A DNA stretch of 64,000 nucleotides from the NCBI GenBank assembly GCA_050291465.1, contig JBNKJV010000003.1:62001-126000 (forward strand). The letters run 5' to 3'. Source of the DNA: CBFDBF01 sp050291465. Lineage in GTDB: Bacteria; Pseudomonadota; Gammaproteobacteria; Chromatiales; Chromatiaceae. Of the stretch, positions 28,168-36,987 are shown one piece after another. Both the position numbers and the translations under genes were made by a program. The notes under the pieces were generated by a model, which was given only the letters and a program-made list of their open reading frames with translations, made no database searches and was not told where the DNA came from. Position 1 is the first letter of the stretch, and every line of letters starts with the position of its first letter.

Positions 28168-29922
28168 CTACTGATGGTCCAGCGGCTCCCCCATATATCC
28201 GGAAAACCGCAGACACTGTTTACCGTCAACTTCGACGATGCGAACCGTCTCTCCGCGCCCCCGACCCAGACCCTCGATAATCGCCTCTTTGGAAGAGATC
28301 GGCTTCAGCGGTACCTGAACGAACCGGTCACTCAGATACGGAATCCTATACTTTAGACACAACACGCCGTCCTTATCGACAAGTTGCAGATCCTGGATTG
28401 AGAAGGGTCCGTCCGGATTCACGGTGCGGTATTTTCCGATGCGTCCTTTCCACTCCTCCCCCCAGGGCCGTGAATCAATGTGGGTGCCGAGTACAAACTC
28501 TTCCCCCGCACGCTCCGCCACCAGGACCTCTTTCCCCCCCTGATTACGGGAGCGGAATCGCAGTTCACCCAACACCTGATAATCATCCGGCAAATTGGCG
28601 GCACTCTCCGGTGTCAAACCGAGACTGCCGTCTTCATACCGAACCATATCGAGCATGCGGTCAATAATACAGGCACAGAGTTTCGGATCCTCGGGATCGA
28701 TCATCAGTAACCCCAGGTCGGTGGCATAACTACCCGAGGGAGTCTCCGCCGCCGAGCTCGTACCGGCGGATTTTTCCGAATCGGACACCTCCCCCGGCCA
28801 ATCCCGTATCCGCAACGCCAGAGCCAAAACGGTTGCCGCAAGCTGCCGCGCCTGCCGGTTACTGCCCGCGCCGTTGGCCAGCACCACCACTCCCAGCCCC
28901 TGTTCAGGTAACAACGCCATCTCGGAACCGTAAAAAACAGTACTGCCGCCATGACGCACCACCCTGCCCAGTACCGGATCGCTCTCAATAAACCACCCCA
29001 ATCCAGGCGTAATACCCAAAGTCAACTGACCCTCGGCGATCTGCGGCCTCCACATCTCATCCAGTGTCCGCTTACTTATTCCGGGAATTCTCCCTTGCAA
29101 CAACGCCAGCATCAGGCGGCTCATATCGTGCGCGCTGGAATAGAGCCCCAATGCCGGTGTGTCGCGCAGTGGAGGAGACGATTGCACCTGCCTGTCCGAA
29201 TGACCGGAAGCCAGGTTCTCGTAGGTGACCTCGTCCGGGGAATAGCCGCTGCGTTTCATGCCCAGCGGCAGGAAGATGCGGTCCCGCATATAAGATTGAA
29301 ACGGCACGCCCGTCTTTCGCTGCAGCAGATGTCCGAGCAGATCGTATCCGAGGTTGGAATAGTTGTAGACGCTGTCTGGAGCAAACGCGAGGTATTCATC
29401 CTGCAACAGTTCCGTGACCTTGGTAAAAGGGGTCTGGGTATACATCCCCTTATGTAGATCGCTGGGAAGACCGCTGCGATGGCTCAATAACTGGCGAGGC
29501 GTAATCCGGGTGGTTATTTTTGTGTGGGTACGTACGGAAAATCCTGAAAGCTGCTCACCAAGGGGCCGATCAAGGCTAATCCCGCCGCTCTCGCCGGCCG
29601 TCATTATCCCCATGGCGGTCAGCGGTTTACTGAGGGAACCGACCCGAAAGATGGTGTCGGCATCGACCCGGCCGCCCTTCTCCAGGTCCGCCTTACCGAA
29701 TCCCTCCACCCAGACCGAGCCGTCGCGATCCACAAGCGCCAGACTCAGCCCCGGTATATTACCCTCGGCAATCATCCGCTCTATCAGCTTTAGCGTCTCA
29801 GCCCGTACCGCAACCATATAACCGTCTGATATCGGCTGTGGCGCACATACCGCCGCCCCTGGGATAACGAGCCATCCCAGCAGCATCAAAAACGGCAGCC
29901 AACGGGTCTTGCGCCTCAGCAT
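28168..29922 (-). CDS. Secreted serine hydrolase (beta-lactamase/PBP fold)
   Basis: A 584-residue protein with signal peptide (hydrophobic 9-24, cleavage near residue 26). The class C beta-lactamase-like domain holds all three motifs: S96-L-S-K99, Y188-S-N190 and H324-G-G326. Residues about 385-584 form a C-terminal beta-rich extension of unknown role. Likely a periplasmic peptidase or esterase acting on peptidoglycan stems, D-amino-acid peptides or esters; beta-lactam hydrolysis is not implied. It lies upstream of the ECF sigma gene on the same strand. Confidence 0.88.
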   Translation of the reverse strand: MLRRKTRWLPFLMLLGWLVIPGAAVCAPQPISDGYMVAVRAETLKLIERMIAEGNIPGLSLALVDRDGSVWVEGFGKADLEKGGRVDADTIFRVGSLSKPLTAMGIMTAGESGGISLDRPLGEQLSGFSVRTHTKITTRITPRQLLSHRSGLPSDLHKGMYTQTPFTKVTELLQDEYLAFAPDSVYNYSNLGYDLLGHLLQRKTGVPFQSYMRDRIFLPLGMKRSGYSPDEVTYENLASGHSDRQVQSSPPLRDTPALGLYSSAHDMSRLMLALLQGRIPGISKRTLDEMWRPQIAEGQLTLGITPGLGWFIESDPVLGRVVRHGGSTVFYGSEMALLPEQGLGVVVLANGAGSNRQARQLAATVLALALRIRDWPGEVSDSEKSAGTSSAAETPSGSYATDLGLLMIDPEDPKLCACIIDRMLDMVRYEDGSLGLTPESAANLPDDYQVLGELRFRSRNQGGKEVLVAERAGEEFVLGTHIDSRPWGEEWKGRIGKYRTVNPDGPFSIQDLQLVDKDGVLCLKYRIPYLSDRFVQVPLKPISSKEAIIEGLGRGRGETVRIVEVDGKQCLRFSGYMGEPLDHQ

Positions 29923-30013
29923 TTACCGGCGTCTCGATCGCGGCATAGCCCTACACTCCGTGCAAACCGGCTGCAGGGTTTCATCCCGAACCCCTGCAGC
30001 CGTTTCCCGCCCA

Positions 30014-30292
30014 CTACCAGTTGATATCATGGCCGACATCGAGCAGGACGCTTCCATAGGCGTCGTTGGTCCCCTGATTCCTGACCGGAGTACGGTCAAT
30101 GAAACCATCCTTGCTGAGAAACGCGGAACCGTAGTTGTCTCCGATACCCGGCTGTACCGCGGTGGGCACCATACTTGAGGCGTTGCTACCGCGGTAGAGG
30201 TCGTTGTTGCCGACATCACCGAATCCGCCATAGATACCGGCATACAGATTACCGGAAAGAAGCAGCGCTGAAACAGTCAATAACGTTTTCAT
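30014..30292 (-). CDS. Small secreted Gly/Asn-rich protein
   Basis: A 92-residue protein with a clear signal peptide (cleavage after LYA at residue 18). The 74-residue mature part is rich in Gly, Asn and Asp with GFGDVGNNDLYRG and DNYGSAFLSKDG stretches, without Cys. A GAGGAG ribosome site precedes its ATG. I know no family; small Gly/Asp-rich secreted proteins can be surface or calcium-binding components. It sits directly upstream of the secreted serine hydrolase (91 bp). Confidence 0.7.
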   Translation of the reverse strand: MKTLLTVSALLLSGNLYAGIYGGFGDVGNNDLYRGSNASSMVPTAVQPGIGDNYGSAFLSKDGFIDRTPVRNQGTNDAYGSVLLDVGHDINW

Positions 30293-30445
30293 GGTTCATC
30301 TCCTCGTTTGGTTTTATATTTCCGGCCGCCTGAAATGCAGCCTTCAATTACCCTTACGGGAGTCACCGGCTTTTGGATTCACTTCGGGAGTTTTTTTGCC
30401 CTGTCCCGAGTCCGGGGCCTAACCCTTTCGGACCTCAGGAATTTA

Positions 30446-30530
30446 GCGCGGAGTGCGCAAAGACGCAGAGAACGCAGAGTTATATATTTAAACTTCTTTG
30501 CGACTCCGCGCCTTTGCTTACTTTGCGTTT
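30446..30530. repeat. CGCRGAG-unit palindromic repeat, gene-less copy A
   Basis: Left arm 30446-30479 consists of four 8-9 base units of the type CGCRGAG or CGCAAAG; right arm 30496-30530 is a diverged inverse complement; the 16-base centre is AT-rich. Same unit type as the arms around the GxxExxY gene at 44234-44673. Confidence 0.75.
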
Positions 30531-30591
30531 ATATCCGGCGGGGTTTTGGAAAGGCCGGAGCTTCCGGGCAGGCAGAGATGCGACTGATCGC

Positions 30592-33189
30592 TTAGGCTAC
30601 GCTGATGCGGGATTCACCCCTGGAGAAGCTGAGCCCTTCGTCCCCCAGATCCACCCGGATGGTGTCACCCGGGGCGAAGTGGCCGGACAGGATTGCCTGG
30701 GCCAGGGGATTTTCCAACTGTTGCTGAATAGCCCGCTTCAGCGGACGAGCGCCGTAGACCGGATCGAATCCGGCCTCACCCAGCCGATCGAGAGCCGCCT
30801 CGGAGATCTCGAGCTGCAGTTCCTTTTCGGCAAGCCGCTTTCTCAGATAACCGATCTGGATGGCGGCGATGGCGCGGATCTGCTCTTTCTGTAGCGGATG
30901 GAACACCACCACCTCATCCAACCGGTTGATGAACTCCGGCCGGAAGTATTCACCCACCACCTCCATCACGGCGTCCTTCATCTCGCTATAGTGTTCTTCC
31001 CCCGCCAGTTCCTGGATCTTATGCGACCCCAGATTGGAGGTCATCACCACCACGGCGTTGCGAAAATCCACCGTACGGCCGTGACCGTCGGTCAGACGAC
31101 CGTCGTCCAGGACCTGCAACAATACATTGAAGACGTCCGGGTGAGCCTTCTCCACCTCATCCAGCAGTATCACGGAGTAGGGTTTACGCCGCACCGCTTC
31201 GGTGAGATATCCCCCTTCCTCGTAACCCACGTAGCCCGGCGGTGCGCCGATAAGTCGTGCCACCGAGTGCTTCTCCATGAACTCCGACATATCGATGCGG
31301 ATCATGGCCTCCTCGGTATCGAACAGGAACTCCGCCAACGCCTTGCAGAGTTCGGTCTTGCCCACACCGGTGGGACCGAGGAACAGGAAGGAACCGTTGG
31401 GCCGGTTGGGATCAGCCAGGCCGGCGCGAGAACGGCGAATGGCGTCTGCCACCACCTTCACCGCCTCGTCCTGACCCACCACGCGTTTGTGGATGCCCTG
31501 CTCCATCTGCAACAGCTTGTCCCGTTCACCCTCCAGCATCTTGGCCACCGGGATGCCGGTCCATTTGGAAACCACTTCCGCGATCTCCTCTTCCGTCACC
31601 TTGTTGCGCAACAGTTTCATGTCGTGCATCTCGGCCTGGGCCGCCATATCCAGCTGTTTCTCCAGTTCCGGAATGCGTCCGTACTGCAGCTCGGACATGC
31701 GCGTCAGGTCACCGGCGCGCCGGGCGGCCTCCAGTTCGGTACGCACCCGGTCCAGCTCTTCTTTGATGTGGGTGGTACCCTGCACCGCGGCCTTTTCCGA
31801 TTTCCAGATCTCTTCCAGATCCGAAAACTCGCGCTCGGCCCGATTGATCTCAGCTTCCAGATCATTCAGCCGTTTCAGCGATGCCTCATCGCTCTCCTTT
31901 TTCACCGCCTCCCGTTCGATCTTCAACTGAATAAGCCGGCGGTGCAGCCGATCCATCTCCTCCGGCATGGAATCGATCTCGATACGGATGCGGCTGGCCG
32001 CTTCGTCCACCAGGTCGATCGCCTTGTCCGGCAGAAAACGGTCCGTGATATAGCGGTGGGACAGGGTGGCCGCCGCCACGATGGCGGGGTCGGTGATATC
32101 CACCCCGTGATGAACCTCATAACGCTCCTGCAACCCGCGCAGGATGGCAATGGTGTCCTCCAGGGTCGGCTCGTCCACCAGTACCTTCTGGAAGCGTCGC
32201 TCCAGAGCGGCATCCTTTTCTATATATTGTCGATACTCGTCCAGGGTGGTGGCGCCGACGCAGTGCAGTTCGCCACGGGCCAGGGCGGGCTTGAGCATAT
32301 TACCGGCATCCATGGAACCCTCGGCCTTACCCGCACCCACCATGGTATGGATCTCATCGATAAACAGGATAATGTTGCCTTCCTGCTTGGCGATATCATT
32401 AAGTACCGCCTTAAGCCGCTCCTCGAACTCGCCGCGGAACTTGGCCCCGGCGATGAGCGCCGCCATATCGAGACTCAGGAGTCGCTTGTTCTTCAATCCC
32501 TCGGGCACCTCGCCGTTGACGATGCGCTGGGCCAGCCCCTCCACGATGGCGGTCTTACCCACACCCGGTTCTCCGATCAGCACCGGGTTGTTCTTGGTAC
32601 GCCGCTGCAGTACCTGGACGGTGCGGCGAATCTCGTCATCACGGCCTATTACCGGATCCAGCTTGCCCTGTTCCGCCCGTTCCGTCAGATCGATGGTGTA
32701 TTTCTCCAGGGCCTGCCGCTGTTCCTCCGCATTGGGGTCGTCCACGGTCTGGCCGCCGCGCAGATTCTCGATCGCCTGTTCGATCCCCTCTTTAGTGGCC
32801 CCCGCCTTTTTCAGCAAGCTTGCGAGATCGCCCTTGTCCCCGGCCGCCGCCAGTACGAACAGTTCACTGGATATGTACTGGTCCTTACGCTGCTGCGCGA
32901 GCTTGTCGGTCTGATTGAGCAGGCGCCCCAGTTCGCTGGAGATATGCAGGTCACCCGCGGTGCCTTCCACGCTCGGCAGCCGATCCAGGGCATCCCCCAG
33001 GCTGGAACGCAACTGGTTAACATTCACGTTCGCCTGCGCAAGCAGATAACGCACCGTTCCCCCATCCTGATCCAACAGCGCCATCATCAGGTGGAACGGC
33101 TCTATGAATTGGTGGTCACGGCCTACAGCCAAGCTCTGCGCATCCGCCAGGGCCATCTGAAACTTGCTGGTCAGTCGATCCATCCGCAT
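30592..33189 (-). CDS. clpB: ClpB disaggregase
   Basis: An 865-residue Hsp100 AAA+ ATPase that resolubilises aggregates with DnaK. The protein begins MRMDRLTSKFQMALADAQSLA as in E. coli ClpB. N-domain 1-145, first AAA+ with GEPGVGKTA near residue 205, coiled-coil middle domain about 400-530 (the feature that separates ClpB from ClpA), second AAA+ with GPTGVGKTEL near 605. A sigma-32-like promoter lies 38-64 bp upstream of the start. Confidence 0.97.
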   Translation of the reverse strand: MRMDRLTSKFQMALADAQSLAVGRDHQFIEPFHLMMALLDQDGGTVRYLLAQANVNVNQLRSSLGDALDRLPSVEGTAGDLHISSELGRLLNQTDKLAQQRKDQYISSELFVLAAAGDKGDLASLLKKAGATKEGIEQAIENLRGGQTVDDPNAEEQRQALEKYTIDLTERAEQGKLDPVIGRDDEIRRTVQVLQRRTKNNPVLIGEPGVGKTAIVEGLAQRIVNGEVPEGLKNKRLLSLDMAALIAGAKFRGEFEERLKAVLNDIAKQEGNIILFIDEIHTMVGAGKAEGSMDAGNMLKPALARGELHCVGATTLDEYRQYIEKDAALERRFQKVLVDEPTLEDTIAILRGLQERYEVHHGVDITDPAIVAAATLSHRYITDRFLPDKAIDLVDEAASRIRIEIDSMPEEMDRLHRRLIQLKIEREAVKKESDEASLKRLNDLEAEINRAEREFSDLEEIWKSEKAAVQGTTHIKEELDRVRTELEAARRAGDLTRMSELQYGRIPELEKQLDMAAQAEMHDMKLLRNKVTEEEIAEVVSKWTGIPVAKMLEGERDKLLQMEQGIHKRVVGQDEAVKVVADAIRRSRAGLADPNRPNGSFLFLGPTGVGKTELCKALAEFLFDTEEAMIRIDMSEFMEKHSVARLIGAPPGYVGYEEGGYLTEAVRRKPYSVILLDEVEKAHPDVFNVLLQVLDDGRLTDGHGRTVDFRNAVVVMTSNLGSHKIQELAGEEHYSEMKDAVMEVVGEYFRPEFINRLDEVVVFHPLQKEQIRAIAAIQIGYLRKRLAEKELQLEISEAALDRLGEAGFDPVYGARPLKRAIQQQLENPLAQAILSGHFAPGDTIRVDLGDEGLSFSRGESRISVA

Positions 33190-33226
33190 ATAAAAAGACC
33201 TCTAAAAAGAATCACTAGGAACTCAA

Positions 33227-33253
33227 ATTGGGGAAAGCCATGGGGATTTCAAG
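33227..33253 (-). promoter_or_regulatory. Sigma-32 (heat-shock) promoter of clpB
   Basis: On the minus strand, CTTGAAA (33247-33253) is followed after 13 bases by CCCCAAT (33227-33233), close to the RpoH consensus CTTGAAA-N11-16-CCCCATNT. It faces clpB, a classic heat-shock gene, and leaves a leader of about 30 bases. Confidence 0.85.
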
Positions 33254-33294
33254 GGAAATCGGTTATCCGGCTAACGGATCGCAGTTGTCAGTTT

Positions 33295-33984
33295 TCATTC
33301 TTGGATTGGATCCAATATCCCCTGCAACTCATCCAGCAGTTCTTCACTCCCCCGGCCTTCGGGCAACAACGGCGGGTAGCTCTCTATTCGGGCCCGGCTG
33401 CGCCACAACAGGCCTCGGATCACATGGCCTTCTCCACGTATTCCGGTGATCCGCACCGGCAGGATCGGGGCGCCCGTCAGTTCAGCCAGACGCACTGCAC
33501 CCGGCTTCAGGCGCCGTGGCGAGTCCCTATCAAGATGGATCTTACCGTGAGGAAAAAGGGCCACCACCTCCCCTTCCCGCAGAGCCGTAAGGGCCATGCG
33601 CAGCGCCTGCTCCGGCCGGTGGTCCCGATCCACCGGGATGCACTGCGCGGCATCGAACAGCCAGGTAAGCCCGAAACGTTCGTACTCCTCGCTGGCGATA
33701 AGAAACCGGACGGGACGGCGGGCCGAGGCTATGAGAAGGAGGGCATCAAGTCCGGAGACATGGTTGGCTACCAGGATCGCCGGCCCTGAAGGGGGCAGTT
33801 TCAACGCCAGCATATTGAGCCGATGATAACGGTAACAGAATAGGCGATTCAGACCATCCAGCAGATTTATCCAGCCGCGTCCCCAGTCCACGCGGTTCGC
33901 TCGGCGACAGGCCCGCACCAGACGGGAAAGAAGCCAGCCGGCCAGCAGGAACCCTGCTATCAGCACCCAGGCGAGATTATCCAT
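33295..33984 (-). CDS. PlsC-like 1-acylglycerol-3-phosphate acyltransferase
   Basis: A 229-residue membrane-associated acyltransferase. One N-terminal helix (3-21), then block I H75-V-S-G-L-D80 (HX4D), and block III FPHGKIHLDRD near residue 165 in place of the usual FPEGT. It probably acylates lysophosphatidate or a related lysolipid; a lyso-ornithine or other acceptor is possible. Lies upstream of clpB on the same strand. Confidence 0.85.
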   Translation of the reverse strand: MDNLAWVLIAGFLLAGWLLSRLVRACRRANRVDWGRGWINLLDGLNRLFCYRYHRLNMLALKLPPSGPAILVANHVSGLDALLLIASARRPVRFLIASEEYERFGLTWLFDAAQCIPVDRDHRPEQALRMALTALREGEVVALFPHGKIHLDRDSPRRLKPGAVRLAELTGAPILPVRITGIRGEGHVIRGLLWRSRARIESYPPLLPEGRGSEELLDELQGILDPIQE

Positions 33985-34018
33985 AGTACCCTCGACCCTC
34001 GGCCCTATGACCCGGCCC

Positions 34019-34537
34019 CTATTTCTGGTAGACCTTGCGCCGGAACAGGTCGGTCCGGCGGCTTACCACCCGATCGATGAACAGCATTCCATCCAGATGA
34101 TCCAGTTCGTGTTGAATCGCCCGAGCCTCAAACCCCTCCATCTCGAATTCCAGCGGATTCCCGAAGGGATCTTGTGCCTTGAGTTTGATATGGGTGGCAC
34201 GGATTACGTTACCGGTGTAATCGGGTACCGACAGGCAGCCTTCCCGGCCCATTTCAAAGCCCTCCCATTCGGTGATCTCGGGATTCACCAACACCAGGTG
34301 ACCGTGGTTGGGAACCGGTTTCTTGGTGTTGGACACGTCCACGATAATGATGCGCTGGGAACGCCCCACCTGCGGGGCCGCGATTCCTACCGCCGCCGGG
34401 CCGGCCCGGCGAGTCTGTTCCAAATCATCGATGAAGACACGCAGTTCGTCATCGAAGCGCTCCACCGGTTCAGCGACCTGTTTCAGGCGTTCGTCCGGTA
34501 TCTTCAGTATATCCAGTACCGCCACAGGATCCGTCAC
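34019..34537 (-). CDS. def: Peptide deformylase
   Basis: A 172-residue peptide deformylase removing the formyl group from nascent N-termini. All motifs are present: GIAAPQ (51-56), EGCLSVP with metal ligand C101, and QHELDH with H143, E144 and H147. The start overlaps the stop of the ACT-domain gene by four bases. It lies away from fmt, as for second copies in many genomes, so another def may exist. Confidence 0.95.
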   Translation of the reverse strand: MTDPVAVLDILKIPDERLKQVAEPVERFDDELRVFIDDLEQTRRAGPAAVGIAAPQVGRSQRIIIVDVSNTKKPVPNHGHLVLVNPEITEWEGFEMGREGCLSVPDYTGNVIRATHIKLKAQDPFGNPLEFEMEGFEARAIQHELDHLDGMLFIDRVVSRRTDLFRRKVYQK

Positions 34538-35046
34538 CCGATCAGTGTTTCGATTGCCGACACCTGTACATCGACGCCCTGTTCGTCCAACGCCGCTACT
34601 GCCGCCTGCACCGCCTCCACCGGGGCGTCGGTATAACCCTCGATGTTCATGATATAGACCGGACTTTCCTGTGAACCCGCCACATCCGATTCCAGTTCCA
34701 GAATATTGAATCCGGTTGCCGCCAGCGCCTCGGTTACCTGGGCCACGATGCCGGCACGATCCGCGCCGGTCACACGTACCTGAATATTCGGCACCACATG
34801 TTGATGGAGCCCCCCTTCAATGGGATCCACATGAACACGCAATCCCATCTCCGCCGACACCGGCTGCAGTATCTTCTGCACGTCCCCTGCTCCGGTCACC
34901 ATCATCATGATGGTGAAGTTGCCGCCGAGACGCAGCATAGAGGCCTCTCCCAGATTCCAACCGTTCTGGTACAGGGCGTTGGTCACCCGCGCCACGATTC
35001 CCGGCCGGTCGACGCCGACCAGGGTCAACATTTTCCAGTTATTCAT
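34534..35046 (-). CDS. ACT-domain regulator, GcvR-like
   Basis: A 170-residue protein with two ACT domains: residues 5-80 (LVGVDRPGIVARVTNALYQNGWNL) and 90-165 (VTGADRAGIVAQVTEALAATGFN). This matches glycine cleavage repressor-type proteins that bind amino acids and modulate a partner. Translationally coupled to def. No gcv genes are in the window, so the GcvR function is inferred only from family. Confidence 0.85.
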   Translation of the reverse strand: MNNWKMLTLVGVDRPGIVARVTNALYQNGWNLGEASMLRLGGNFTIMMMVTGAGDVQKILQPVSAEMGLRVHVDPIEGGLHQHVVPNIQVRVTGADRAGIVAQVTEALAATGFNILELESDVAGSQESPVYIMNIEGYTDAPVEAVQAAVAALDEQGVDVQVSAIETLIG

Positions 35047-35104
35047 AATTACCCGTTACGTTTCGAAAATATCCATTGTGCCTCCGTCCGACCCCTCGGG
35101 GTTC

Positions 35105-35196
35105 AACGCAGAGTGCGCAGAGACGCGGAGTCGCGGAGTATATGAATTTCAAACCACCAATCTGTTAATTCTTTGCGCCTTCGCGTCCTCTGCGTT
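35105..35196. repeat. CGCRGAG-unit palindromic repeat, gene-less copy B
   Basis: Left arm 35105-35138 has four CGCRGAG units; right arm 35171-35196 is the inverse complement of three such units; the 32-base centre is AT-rich. The right arm shares CTTCGCGTCCTCTGCG-like sequence with the right arm of the GxxExxY element at 44645-44673. Confidence 0.8.
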
Positions 35197-35245
35197 ATTT
35201 CTCCTGATCCCCTACGGAGAAAGGTGGCTACGATACCACCGCCAC

Positions 35246-35980
35246 CTATTCGCTTATCCAGATCAGAGCAGCCATCCGCCCGGTGACGCCGTCCCGCCGG
35301 TAGGAGAAGAACCGCTCCGGTTCCGATACTGTACAGTAATCGCCGCCTCCCACGAAGCCCAACCCCTTCGCCTGCAGCCGGGCGCGTGCCAGAGCATAGA
35401 TATCCGCCAGCCAGTGGCCGGGACGGTTGGCCACAAAGGCCTGCTCGTCCTCCGGATGTTCGGCCGTAAACGCCTCCCGCACCTCGGGCCCCACCTCAAA
35501 GGCGGCGGGCCCTATGGCCGGCCCCAGCCAGGCCAATATATCCGCGCTGTTATCCTCAAACCGCGCCAGGGTGCTTTCGATGACACCGGCCGACAACCCC
35601 CGCCAGCCGGCATGAACCGCCGCCACCCGGGTGCCGGAACGATTACACAGCAAGAGCGGCAGACAATCCGCGGTTAAAACAGCGCAGACCCGGCCGGGTT
35701 CAGAGACGACGCAGGCGTCGGCCGTGCACTCTCCTCCCTGCCGGTCCAGGTCCGCGACTCGGCAGCCATGCACCTGCTGCAGCCACCCCGGCTCATGCGG
35801 AAACCCGAGTTCTTCCCTGAGCAGCGCCCGGTTACGGGCAACCGCTACCGGGTCATCACCCACATGGTCGGCCAGATTGAGACTGTCATAGGGCGCGCGG
35901 CTGACCCCGCCGCTACGGGTGGTGATGACCGCCCGCACCCGTTCCGGAACAGGCCAGTGGGGAACAATCCAATCAGCCAT
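35246..35980 (-). CDS. pgeF: Peptidoglycan editing factor / multicopper polyphenol oxidase-type nucleoside phosphorylase
   Basis: A 244-residue YfiH/PgeF protein. Start ATG 35980 gives MADWIVPHWPVPERVRAVITTRSGGVS; upstream frame is the rluD region in another frame. Conserved histidine and cysteine ligands are in QVHGCRV, DACV, ADCLPLL and AVHAGWRGL near residues 70-130. The family removes misincorporated L-Ser in peptidoglycan and acts on purine nucleosides. Overlaps rluD by eight bases, forming the classic rluD-pgeF unit. Confidence 0.93.
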   Translation of the reverse strand: MADWIVPHWPVPERVRAVITTRSGGVSRAPYDSLNLADHVGDDPVAVARNRALLREELGFPHEPGWLQQVHGCRVADLDRQGGECTADACVVSEPGRVCAVLTADCLPLLLCNRSGTRVAAVHAGWRGLSAGVIESTLARFEDNSADILAWLGPAIGPAAFEVGPEVREAFTAEHPEDEQAFVANRPGHWLADIYALARARLQAKGLGFVGGGDYCTVSEPERFFSYRRDGVTGRMAALIWISE

Positions 35981-36932
35981 CCGCCATGTCCTCCCGGAGG
36001 GTCTGTACCAGCCCCTCCATATCCTCCGGAATCTCCTGTTCCCACTCCATCCATTCCCCGGTTTCGGGGTGGGAGAGACCGAGAATTCTGGCGTGCAGGG
36101 CCTGGCGCCGGAATCCCCGCAGGGTCTCCTGCAGCGCTTCACTGGCACCGGCGGGGATACGGAGACGGCCGCCATACAGCGGATCGCCGACCAGTGGATA
36201 ACGGATATGGGCCATATGCACCCGGATCTGATGGGTCCGGCCGGTCTCCAGATTTACCTGCAGATAACTGTGGGCCCGGAATCGTTCCAGCACGCGAAAG
36301 TGGGTGACCGCGGGTTTGCCCGCCGCCGTCACCGCCATGCGGATCCGGTTCACCGGGTGGCGACCGATGGGCTGGTCCACCGTCCCTCCCGCCGTCAGCA
36401 CTCCACAGACCACCGCCCGGTACTCCCGTTTTATCCTTCTGGCCTGCAGTTGATCCACCAGCGATTTATGGGCCCCGGGGGTACGGGCGACCACCAATAT
36501 TCCACTGGTATCCTTGTCCAGACGGTGGACTATGCCGGCCCGCGGCAGCCCCGCCAGGCTCTGATCATAATGCAGAAGCGCATTGAGTAGGGTGCTGTCG
36601 GGATTGCCGGCCGCCGGATGGACCACCAATCCCGCGGGCTTGTTGATCACCAGCAGTTCCCGATCCTCATACAGGAGATCCAGAGGGATCGGCTGCGGAC
36701 TGTCCTCCACCCGTTCCTCCCAGCGGGCCTCCAGCTCCACCCGCTCCCCCCCCAGAAGCTTGTCCCGCGGACGGCGCACCCTCCCGTCCACCGTCACCAG
36801 CCCCTCCTTGACCCACTCCTGAAGGCGGCTGCGAGAGTAGTCCGGGAATATAACGGCCAATACCTGGTCCAGCCTTTTCCCGGCATGCTCCGGTCCCACG
36901 GTGGCGGTGAATATCTGCGATTTTAAGTTCAT
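35973..36932 (-). CDS. rluD: 23S rRNA pseudouridine synthase D
   Basis: A 319-residue pseudouridine synthase with an N-terminal S4 domain (about 18-75) and the catalytic motif HRLDKDTSG, aspartate D139, the same number as in E. coli RluD. It should modify 23S rRNA positions 1911, 1915 and 1917. Divergent from bamD 55 bp away and coupled to pgeF. Confidence 0.96.
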   Translation of the reverse strand: MNLKSQIFTATVGPEHAGKRLDQVLAVIFPDYSRSRLQEWVKEGLVTVDGRVRRPRDKLLGGERVELEARWEERVEDSPQPIPLDLLYEDRELLVINKPAGLVVHPAAGNPDSTLLNALLHYDQSLAGLPRAGIVHRLDKDTSGILVVARTPGAHKSLVDQLQARRIKREYRAVVCGVLTAGGTVDQPIGRHPVNRIRMAVTAAGKPAVTHFRVLERFRAHSYLQVNLETGRTHQIRVHMAHIRYPLVGDPLYGGRLRIPAGASEALQETLRGFRRQALHARILGLSHPETGEWMEWEQEIPEDMEGLVQTLREDMADG

Positions 36933-36987
36933 TTCAGCAATGGGTTATACTCTCGTCCTTGAGTTCACTACCGGTTACCATTAGATC

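Noticed and set aside
30446..30530. CRISPR-like short repeats
   Set aside because: Units are 8-9 bases without unique spacers and form one palindrome; not a CRISPR array.
30898..33789. 963-codon frame opposite clpB
   Set aside because: Antisense shadow of clpB and the acyltransferase gene; composition is His/Gln/Leu-rich as expected from reversed codons.
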